Notes under the pieces: generated by a model
Told to the model about the DNA's origin: nothing
What the model saw: only the letters and a program-made list of their open reading frames with translations
The model's database searches: none
NCBI GenBank assembly: GCA_003117195.1
Contig: BDSI01000192.1
Location: 104,882-168,881 of the forward strand
Direction: 5' to 3'
DNA length: 64,000 nucleotides
Source: Eudorina sp. 2006-703-Eu-15
Lineage: Eukaryota > Chlorophyta > Chlorophyceae > Chlamydomonadales > Volvocaceae
Shown here: in pieces, positions 43,486 to 53,700 of the stretch
How the letters are laid out: the number at the start of each line of letters is the position of its first letter
How positions within the stretch are numbered: the stretch's first letter is position 1
Program-made: the position numbers and the translations under genes

Positions 43486-46099
43486 GGGTGAGGGTGATGA
43501 TGCGGGTGAGGAGGGTGATGGGGGTGAGGACGCGCGGACCTAGCGGATCTCACCTCATCCCGCCTCAGCTAACCTCGCCTCACTTCACCAAAAGAGAGGT
43601 GGAAGGAGAGAGGGGGAGGCGCGCGGTGTTGGCTCGATGGCGCTTTGTTTGTGTTCCGTGGGGGCCGGACCGGACCCACGTCTCGCCCGTGTTTGTGCTT
43701 GTGAATATGCCTCTATCGTCTGCGTCTGTGTTTGCATGCAAATAAGGGGTTGCAAGTAAGGGCTGTTTGTTCATCTGTGCCGGCCTCAGCAAAGGTGCGC
43801 ATGCGAGAGCGTGTGGAGACGGGGGAGGTGCTCGAAAGCCCTCTGCCGGGCAGCCGCTGGGGTGGGTGCAGGAGATGGGTGCAGGAGGTGGGAGGGCGCA
43901 GGAGGTGGGTGGGCCCGAGGGGGCGCACTCTCGGTTCGGCGGTCTTCGGGCGGTTGTTGGTGGCCTTCCGATGTGACCCGATGGAATGCGTGTACGACGA
44001 CGCTATGTACGGCATTGCACCACTCGATCATGCTCATGCAGCGTGTCATGGGACATTCCTTCGCCACATATGTGCCGTACTTGACGTACTTGTTGACCAG
44101 GTTCGACACGGATTACCGGGTAGTACGGGATGGCCCACATTGCGCGGGGCCGGATTGTGAGGGGCGCGGGTGGGGGGAGGGGCAGCTGCCTGGGAGGTAG
44201 GTGGGGGCGCCCGAGGGAGTTGGCGGACGGCCAATATGACGACGAAGGGGGGTAGTGGGTGTGTGTGAAGCGGCTGCAGTGCCGCGCGCGTTGTGCTATG
44301 TGGGTATGGTGGATGGTCGCATAGTCGCAATGAACTGTCGGGTCCAAGCTGTCGTGCACGGCTGTCGGGGGCCCTGCCACTAACACCACCGCATCCTCCG
44401 CAGCAGCAGCTGCTGTGTCTGCCGCAGCAGCCGCGGCAGCAGCAGCAGCGGCAGCAGCAGCAGCCGCGGCAGCAGCAGCCGCGGCAGCAGCAGCCGCCGC
44501 GCCATACTCAGCCCCCCATCTGCTGTGAGTGGGTGCGTTGGGTGGTGGGGCTGTGTTGGCTTGCCGCGTTTTTTGGGCGTGGGGTAGTAATTCCCACTTC
44601 GGTTTGCGGTTTGCAGTGCGCAGTGCGGATGTTTCCGGACAGCTCTAGGGAACGTTGGAGGTACTGCTCAGCGCGTCTGTGATGTGTGTGTGTGTGTGGC
44701 TTTGTATTGTATTGTGAGAGCACGGGCAGGGGCAGGGGCAGGGGGAATTGAATGTTGGGCCCTGGCAAGGGCGCAAGAGGCGAGAGAGTGCGGGTAGGGA
44801 CGGAGGGGCAATACCCGACAGGTGCGCGCCGTACGACCCGTACGCCCGTCTCATCCCGCTCTCATCCGGGGGCGAGGTACGGCAGGGTAGGAACTGTGTT
44901 TCACGTCACGCCGCACAACGGGTGGAATTGTGTGTGGGGGGGGGAGGGCGCGCGCTTGCCGGTGTCCTAATGTGTTCTGTATGTACGGCATGGTACGACA
45001 ACAGTCCTATGTGCTGTGTACCTACTGTTGCTAACCTCGCGCGCGCGAGAGCATTTCTCATCACATCATCGCACCATTTATTGAAACAAGGACACGGGTT
45101 TTTTGACCGACATATTGAAAGGACAGAAACGCCGTGATGCGCACCCGCATGCGACATGACATGTATCACCATGTACGACGTCCGACCAACAGGACCGTAC
45201 GATAACCGTACTCCTCACCCGGGACATCCCGTTGGTTGGTTGATTGGATCTCGCGCACGTCTGGACATACACGGACCGACTGTTGCCGTTATGGTTCGGA
45301 GGTTTTAGGGGGGAGGACGCTGGAGTGGAGTGGCGGGGCTGGGTGGGTGGCGCAGCTTGCTGTGTGTTTTCTAGTGGGCAGGTGCTTGCGGGTGCAGGTG
45401 AAACGTGGAAGCGGAGCTGCTGATATCGTGTGGGGGGAGGGAGGGGGGGACCCGGGACCCTTCAACAAGACGGGCCTGCTGCAGCGTTGACGGTCCAGGG
45501 TGTGTGTGCCACGGAACAGCGATTTGGCGGCGGCAGCCACAAGAGCGGCACATTGCTGTGCAGGGGTGCACTCGCGAGGGATGTGCGGACGACCCGTTGC
45601 GTCGACGACCCGTTGGGTGGACGTGGCCGAAAGAGGCCGATTGAGGATGCTGGTCCTGCATTCTTCATGACTACTGATCCGTCCCCCAGTGCGCTCCCTT
45701 CCATACGACGAATACGAATACAAATCGCCGGAGCTCCTCCCCCTCCCTCCCTCCCTCTCTTGAGGAGGAGGCGCCGACTGCAGAGCTCCCTGACACGGCG
45801 CTGAGGGCGGGGGCCGACTGAAGTCGGACGCTGCTCAGGAGCTGAGCAGTGCCGGATGTGGAGGCCCCCATCCGTCTGTCCGGGCCTCAGCGGTCTCCTT
45901 CCCGGTGGGATCAGCGCACCGGACCCAGGTCGGGGTCTCCGTCGAGGTCCGCGTAGGGCCGCCTCGAGGGCCCTTGGCGGCGACATCAGCCACAGCAGCT
46001 GTTGTGTCCGTGTCACCACAAATCGAGGCAGTGTGAAAGACATCCAGAGCGCGACACACCAGCCAGTAGCGCAGTCGGGGAGCCCGCACCAAGAAGATG
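43486..46099. other. Region between convergent genes, no supported gene
   Basis: Holds the 3' UTR of the VWA gene (no TGTAA recognised) and DNA beyond the PSB27 poly(A) site. Short open frames exist on both strands (43786-44109 minus; 45835-46184 minus) but no consistent splice series or family motif was found. A CAG/CGG-rich tract lies at 44400-44512. Confidence 0.45.
44400..44512 (+). repeat. CAG/CGG-rich trinucleotide tract
   Basis: About 110 bp of CAGCAGC and CCGCGGCAG units right after a CCTCCGCAG that looks like an acceptor. It would encode poly-Gln or poly-Ala if translated; no neighbouring exons could be joined. Confidence 0.7.
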
Positions 46100-46104
46100 T
46101 TACA
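46100..46104 (-). terminator. Poly(A) signal candidate of PSB27 (TGTAA on minus strand)
   Basis: TTACA on the plus strand, i.e. TGTAA in the gene's sense, about 600 nt after the PSB27 stop. Confidence 0.5.
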
Positions 46105-46702
46105 GAGGCCGCCGAGTGGCCCCCCCTGGAGCCGTCCCTGGATGAGCGGTCGGTCCACCAGCCAGCCGGGAGCCCGTCACACAAGAACCACCACTCGGGC
46201 TGTGGCTACCTGGTTCAGGAAGGTACCTGGACATGTTCACGCGACCGACAGCACACAGAGTATTCCAGAATCCGACCAAGAGCAATGAGTACAATTTTCT
46301 CCTCGTTCGAAAATCAGGCACCACATATTCACATCATCAAACCAAAACGTGGCATTGGACATGGCGTCGACTGCATCATGCCCAAAGGCAGGGGGCCGGT
46401 GCTGTGTGTCAAGTCGGAGGGGAAGGGGTGAAACCGTCAAAATCACCACCACCACCGCCTCCACCGGTCTAGATATTCACACCAACTCCCTTCAAAGCAC
46501 CGACATAGGGTCCAGTTCGTAAATCAAATCATTGACGCTCCGGGCTCCCGAGGCAGTAGCACAGCATTTGGGAGTGCCGCTGCGTCACAGCAGTCTCACT
46601 TCAACAGCTCGGCGCGCGCGCCGCCGGCGCCGCGCCCCGTAGCCCGCCGTGCCACTGCTGCTGCTTGTACTGCTGCTGCTGCTACCAGCAAGAGGTGGGC
46701 GC

Positions 46703-49230
46703 TTAGCGGCTGCGGTCCAGGAGCTTGGCGGCGTCGTCCAGCTCCTGCGGCAAGGCAGGCAGGACGGCAGCCGGGGCGAGAAAGCGCGTGTTGGCAGGAC
46801 TCTCTGAAGGTGGATGGTGGACACCGGCGGAAAAGCTCACCGTCCCACCCCCCTATCCAGCCAGCCACCCAGCCATGAGAGGCGCCAGACAGAGGGCCGC
46901 GCGACTGAGTGGGTACCGGTATCCGACCTCGCGGGGGGGGGAGGGGGTCAGCTGAGGAGGGGTCCGCCCTCGATACCCCTCCCGGGCTGGCAGGCCAGGG
47001 AACCCTCGCGCCCTCTAGAGTCCGAGCGCCTCCTCGCTCCTCTCCTCCCCGCTCCTGTCCTTCCTTGTCCTTTCCTTCCGCATCCATGTCGGCGCCTCTC
47101 CGATGTGTGGAGGAGGCAAGTGTCCCCTGGGTCTCTCAAGTGCTAGGCCCGCCCCATGCGCCCTACCCACCGAGTCCCTCAAGTGTGACCTGCCCGCCAC
47201 GGCCCCAGGGCCGCAGGTCTTTCCACCACAAGCTATTCGGTCATGTGCGGCTCCCCCTTCCCTCCCACTCTCCCTCACTCCCCTGCCCTCCCCTCACCGC
47301 CGCCACCCGAAAGCGCACATACCCCTCATGTGGACGCAAGCGGCCGTTGGCACACGGGTCCGGACCAGGGAAGCCCGCGCAGGGGGCGGTGGTAGGGGCG
47401 GGGGTTCCTCACCCACCTTTTGGAGGCGCTCCAGGCGCTTCTTGGGGATGGGGGCGGTGGCGCCGAACGAGTTGAAGTGCCCGGCCAGCGCGTTCAGCGC
47501 CGAGTAGGTGTTGCTGAGGGGGGAGGGGAAGGGGTTGGGGGGAGAGGAAACACCAAAAAGGGGCGAGAGAACGCAGTTGAGGTGCGGGCGATCCCGGGAT
47601 GCGGCCACAACATGTGCCACCGAGTTGCCCCTCTGGGGTAGCCAGCACTCCCCAACGCCTTGCGGAGGGTTCAGGCGAATGACGTCGCGTGGGTGACCAG
47701 TGACTTCCTAGGTAGCAGCAAGTGGGTCCGCACTGCCTCCGTCGTCGTCACCGGCTCGGAACACCCATCCCCGCCCTCAGCCCTCAGCTGAGGCGGCCAA
47801 CACATCCCGCAGGCGGCCAACACATCGTCCGGGAGGACGCTGCACCGCTGCACCCCATGTGTACGTACGCATCCAAGCGCTTCTCAACCGGGCGGGCCCT
47901 TCCCCTTTCCAAGCGAGACCCGCTCGATGGATGAATGATGAGCTGCCGCTGTTCGGATCACACACAGCTGCACTTCGCGCGTGCACAGTCCTCCAACCCT
48001 CACCCCCAGGGACTGCCGCCCTGTGCTAGTTGATCCGCACCTCCCCCACATCCCACCCCCCCCCCGCCCTCACCCGAACGACGGCTTGCCCGCCACCTTG
48101 GGCTCCCGGCGGTACTTGGCGACCCAGCTGTTGATGTCCTTGCGGAGCGACTTGACGACGTCCTCCTTGGAGGGGTCGTCCTTGTCCAGGGCCAGGGTCA
48201 CCTTGACCTTGTCGAGGATGGCGGACTGAGCGGGGAACCGAGCGGGGGAGGTGGGGAGGCCGGCATGGAGGCAGGGAGCCCCGGGAGGTAGACCCGTGAT
48301 GGTCAAGAGCGGTTGAAAGGAAAGGACGCGGGACGGGCACATTCACAATAACATTTGACGCATGGTGTCCAGGTGGCCCAGACGATTTACGGGTTCGTAA
48401 GAATTGGAGTGCTAAAAGCCTTCAAGGCGCGAGGCGATGCAAGGACATCAGGGCGTCCTCACGACGCTGCATCCATAGTCGGTGTGTTGATGTGTCTTTG
48501 TGCTGCGAAGGCGGCTACGGTAAGTGCGACTGCATAGACACTGTGAAATTTCTAAGGCGGCCGTCCTCATTATTCATCTGGGACTGCAGAGGCTGTCCGG
48601 TCCATGGGTCTCGCAACATGGCCGACCAACGCCAGTCTGGCAGACAGGCAAGCTGTGTGCCGTGCCACTGCTCCAAGTGCCTCATCACATACCGTCTCGG
48701 AAGTGTACTCGCCAAACAGCTTGGAGTCATCCTCGGCGAAACCGAAGATCGCATGGGCTGGGCTGGAGGCCAAAAACAGGGAAACTGCTGCAGCCGAGGC
48801 GCCCAAGATCTCACGTCGCGACGCCGGGGCCTACAGAAGCATGCCATAGGGGCAGCATTCTCGTAAACGCTTCCGAAAGGGTCTCGGCATCCCTACGTTA
48901 ACGCCTCCTTGACCAGTGGCAAATGTGCAGACTTTGCGATGGAATTATATGCTGAGGTCTACCTCTATGTAGATTCACAAAGAGAAAGCAGGAAAAACGT
49001 GGTCATGCGCCGACGCAAGCATGCAAGCTTCCTGCCGCACCTGACGCTGAGCCGAGGCCACAACGGACAGCCGCTGAGCACTTGGCCGCGAGCTCCTAAA
49101 CATGCGGGAAAGGCGTTAGGTGTATCAGGTGAAAATCTTGTTCTTGCACGTCAGCCACTTATTAAGCAGCGCCTCACCTGGCACGCGAAACAGCAACGGC
49201 CTTGCCGGAGCAGGATGTGAGGGCAGCCAT
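46703..49230 (-). CDS. PSB27: Photosystem II assembly factor Psb27, chloroplast lumen precursor
   Basis: Minus-strand exons in order: 49230-49178, 49095-49041, 48830-48693, 48225-48074, 47513-47417, 46744-46703; 537 nt, 178 residues, all phases match. Psb27 is a small helical lumenal protein that binds CP43 of assembling or repairing photosystem II and keeps the manganese cluster from loading too early. The N terminus (MAALTSCSGKAVAVSRAR) is a chloroplast transit peptide. It is followed by SRREILG, a hydrophobic stretch and PAHA, a twin-arginine-type lumen signal probably cleaved before IFGFAEDD. The mature part shows the family core: DINSWVAKYRREP, SFGNTYSALNALAGHFNSFG and TAPIPKKRLERLQKELDDA. 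The mature length (~114 residues) fits plant and algal Psb27. Exon 2 (55 nt) was inferred because the frame cannot be restored without it. Its regulation is not visible; the upstream DNA is AT-rich. Confidence 0.93.
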
Positions 49231-50719
49231 GGTGGTTTGAATTCAAGCAATTTGAAAACAGCAACATGGACAAATGCGAGGTGCATCATTTCGCATGATC
49301 TCGTAGTACGGCAAACGCTCCGGAGCCAGTGTGCTAGACGAGAGGTCAACAATTCTGAAAAGTTGCATCTCGTCACCTTCAAGGTCATTAGATCTTGCAG
49401 ATCGAATTACGTTTAGAACTGCGGAGGTCAGAGCAGCTGAAATGCTGAACAATATGTCTTGTCGGTTCAATGGAACCTGTTAGCTAGGAGATCATTTCTC
49501 GATCAATTGCGAAACCAGGAACGCCTTGTTACGGTGGCGTCTTACTCTAATGCAGAACCGCAGCGAACCGACGGTGTTGTGCTGTCGTCAACCTTCAGTG
49601 CTAACCGGAGACCCCAAACGTTGGCAGTGGCTTTGGCTGGTCTCAACAAGCTTAACCCGCGCATGTTTCTCACGCGTTTGGTGGCCCAACAAGCAGACAG
49701 GCAAGGGTAGACTGGGGTAGATGGTACTCCACTACCACCCCTGCTTACACCCTCGTCCACGACGCGTTTGTAAAGCGAGCTAGGCCGCCGAACTTACTTT
49801 ACAATGCGCAACACACATAGCCATCTCTTCCAAACGTGCCATGGCGGTGCAGCGGCGAAGCTGCCGTGACCCGCTGCGGTCGTACGTGTACGAACGGGTA
49901 CGACGTTCGAGTGGCTCTCCCTGAGAGGCGCCAGGCAACGCAGCGCCGGGAATCTCCCCGACGGCTCACATACCTTCGCGGGTTACGAGCACAATGAATC
50001 GATGTGACGAAGCGATGCTCCGTTAACCATCAATCGTTGGTGGAATCTTTGAAGGCCCCTCACCCACGAGCATCGAAACTGGTCCCTACCCTGGAGGAAT
50101 ATCGGCACCAACCCCTTCAGAGATGCGCCGCAGCAGGCCGCAGCCACGACAGCGGGGGCGCCCCTAGGGGAGGCCTCCTCGGCAAAGCAACCAGGGCAAT
50201 CCCGCACCATCGAAACGCCGCCGAAAGGCGATAAGTGTACCCCTAACCTCCTGATTCACCCCGCCCCCCCCCAAAAACCCCCACAAGAGGCGCAAAACAG
50301 CATGACAACACGTTCCCGAGGGCAGGGGCCCACCCCCACTCCAGCCTGCTAAGGAGCCGATTAGGCGGCCCTAGCGGATCCTTGATGTACGGAACCAGGC
50401 TCCACAACCAGACCCATGCTTCGTGTAATAGGACAGCGGATGGGGCTCCATCTCAGCCCCGCCCAGCACGTTTAGACGTATTAGTCAGGTGGTATCATTG
50501 CCGAAGACCCATGCTTGCGATGCTGTGAGCGATGACCGTCGCAAAGCGGCACGTAATGTGGACGAGCTGCACGTCTTCTTACGTCATATGAGAAAATCGC
50601 ATTGTTCTTGGATTTTGATGCTTTGCCGTATGGGACCACCCACCCGCACGCGACCACATCATCACACCCACCTCCACGCAGGCACCCAGGCACGCACCCA
50701 CCACCACCACCACCACCAC
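49231..50719. other. PSB27 upstream region and channel-gene 3' UTR
   Basis: AT-richer DNA next to 49231 is the likely PSB27 promoter. Further right is the 3' UTR of the channel gene, with TTACA (TGTAA in sense) at 49799-49803 and 49745-49749. Short open frames (for example 50004-50234 plus) have no family features. Confidence 0.5.
49799..49803 (-). terminator. Poly(A) signal candidate of the channel gene
   Basis: TGTAA in sense, about 920 nt past the stop at 50720; a second one lies 54 nt further on at 49745-49749. Confidence 0.5.
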
Positions 50720-53700
50720 CTAGGCACCTCGTCCTTCGTACGATTCCCCAAAGACCTGCCCTTCCTCCAAACTGTCCGACATCACCGTCGGCATCGAGAT
50801 CGTGCCCAGCGACGCCCGCTGCCGCTGCCGGTGCCTCCCCGGCGGAGCCGCTGCCTCCGCAGCAGCCGCCGCCTCCGCCGCCGCGGCGGCCTGCGCGCCA
50901 TCCACCTGCGCAGCGGCGGCAGCTCGGCTGCGGATGTAGCCGTCCAGGAAGCGCGTGAAGGCCTGGTAGCGATCCTCGCCGCTGGCGACAAGCAGCAGTG
51001 ACCGCGCGGAGGCGGAGGCGGAGGCGCCCCCCGCGGGCTTGGGTTGGGCGCCGGCGCCCAGGGCGGTGGCGCCCCAGGCCGCCGACCCGCGGAGCTGCGC
51101 CGCGGACTGGGTGCCGCCGCCAGCGCCGCCTCCTCCCCCCTGGAGCGCCAACTGCATGCGGACCCGCCGCAGCTCGGCGCCGAACTCCTCACAGGCCTGT
51201 GTCGGGACGGAAAGGAAGGGGGGCCCCGCCCAGCAACGCCGGCAAGGATTTACTTTAGGCAAGGATTTAACGGGGCCAAAGCCAACACCCCAAGCACACG
51301 GCCGCCGGAACAGAGGCACCAGATGGGGGCAGTGGGGGACGGGCGGTCCTGCCCTTCCCCTCCCGCTCCCGGATCGGATATTCGCTCTGACAGCAGCAGC
51401 GCAGTGTAAATATGTCTACCAATTTCCTATACCCCCCGCCCCCCCCGTGCGGACGGCCAGCGGCCACCCGCCCCGAATGGCGGTGGGGTCGGGCGAGTGC
51501 GATCCCGGGCAGGTACGGTACGGCACGTACTGGACGTGGCCCATGGGTCGGTCGGAGGGTCGGTAGGTCATCTGTGCACGTCCCGCCCATCCCGCCCCGA
51601 AACCACTTTCCCAACCTGCCCCCCAGTCTGCGCCCCCTCCTGCCTACCTCTCGCGTCTCGCCCCGCCGCAACCTCACCCCCCTCAACCCCCCCCTCAATC
51701 CCCCCACCCCGCGCCCCTCGGGTCGGCTGATATCCCCACCCTTGACCCCCGCCCGCCCATCGGCCCGCCAGCCGAGCCCACCCGAAGCCCTGGCCCTGCC
51801 CCCACACACGGCCCCCAGGCCCCCAACCCACCCACCTTCCACATCTCCGCCAGTGCGGGCCACTTGGCCATCGCCGCCCCCAGGTGGCTCCGCTTCAGTG
51901 CGAACAGCTCCGAGGTGATGGTGGCCACCACAGTGGCGGTGCGGGGGCAGCCGGTAAGGCAGGAGTACTCGCCGAAGTAGGCGCCCTCCTGCGGCAGGGA
52001 GGGAGCGAGCGAGGGAGGGGTTGGGAGGGAGGGAGGGAGGGAGAGGGAGGGAGGGAGGGAGGGGTTGGGAGGGAGGGAGATAGGGAGGCAGGGAGGGAGG
52101 GGGGGAGGGAGAGGGAGGGAGGCAGGGAGGCAGGGAGGGAGGGAGGCAGGGAGAGAGGGGGGCAGGGAGAGAGGGGGGCAGGGAGCGCGGGAGGGAGGGC
52201 AGGAGGGAGGGAGGCAGGGGGAAAGGCAGGGAGGGAGGGAGGCAAGGGGGGAAGGGTGCGGGTTGCGTGGAAGTCAGGCGACAGCGACAGCGTTGGGTGC
52301 TCGGACCGTTGCCGTTCGATTGTTGCCGTACATCAGGGACCTGGCATCTCCCGTGTAGTACAGCCCACCCGTCGCTTCCTTGTTTGCACCGGCACCGGGT
52401 ATATCGCACCTGGAGCAGCAGGTACCTCTCAGCTCCGTTCTGCGCCGCGTCGCCCTCCGACGGGCGCCCCTGGAGGCCCGTCGGCGTCGGGTTCCGGAGC
52501 GCCGCCGCCGCACCGCCGCCGCCGCCGCCGCCGGCGGCTTCTGATGCCGCGGCCTGCACGTTGAGCGCCGCGAAGGGTGACCTCGCCGGCTTAGACTGCG
52601 GCCCCTGCCCCTGCTCCTGCTTCTGCTGCTGCCCCTGCTGCTGCGCCTGGCGGTGAGGACCGTCATCACCGCCACTGCCGGCTGCGGCAGCCGCGGCCGC
52701 GGGGTCGACGGCGGCCTCCGCCGCCTCCGCGACGGGCTGTCCGGCGCCGTCGGGCCCTGCGCCGCCCGGCCGCACCACGTGACCGCCGTACATCTGCATC
52801 ACGTCGTCGCCCCGTGTGGGCTCCGCCTGCTGTACACGGGTCGGGGGCTGCTCCGGAACCAGGCCGTCGTCGCCCAGGACCAGCAGGCGGCCGCGTCGAA
52901 CCTCGAGGCGGCCGGCTGGGGAGGGATGGGGGAGGGGCGGAAGGGGCGGGAGGGGGGGTGACATGAAGGGGGCGGTGTGGAGCGGGAGGCGAAGGGGGTG
53001 GGGTGTTTATAGGAAATGGGTAGACCTGGTCTACCTACTGCGGGAGGGGAGAGAAGGTGGCGGCCATGTTGACCTCTCTCATGTGGCGACACAGATGCAT
53101 GTCAGTGTGCAGCCCGCCACACATTTCACCCCCGCGCCCCCCCCACACACACAGGCACACATCCGCGCCTGGGTTCGGGCGGGCGGGCGGGCGGGTGGCA
53201 TTTCTAATAAACAGGCATCCGGGCCTGTTCTGCCTGCTTAAAGATACACACACATCCGGGTGGCCGCCCTCCAAGGCGCCCGGAGGCGCTGCTACAGCCG
53301 CAGCTACGACCGCTGCCGTTCGCTGCGGCACTGTCACCGCAGCGCCGCCCTCCCCTTCCCCCCGATTCGCTGCATCCCCCCCTCCCCCTTCTCCCCCCTC
53401 CTCCCCCTCCCCCTCACACGTCACGAAGTACATCTCGGTGTCCCAGCCGTCCTCCTCCACCACCCGGTCGTGGCGGCAGTAGTACTCGACCTTGAGCGCG
53501 GCACAGATCTCCAGCACAAGGCCCTCGTGCAGATGGGAGGCGGCCCGCAGGAAGGGCACGCCCTCAAGCAGCGTGCGATGCACGCTGCGGAGAACGTCGT
53601 ACCGCAGACCGTACGGCATATCTGCGGGGGGAGGGGAAGAGGGGGGACGGATGTGAGGGGTGAAGAGCATCGAGGGGGTCGCGCGCGGGGGGGAGGGGGG

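Noticed and set aside
45835..46184. Minus-strand frames that faintly recall reverse transcriptase (GGPLGGLCNIF)
   Set aside because: No catalytic Y-x-D-D box or neighbouring RT motifs, and adjoining frames are incompatible; similarity too weak to claim.
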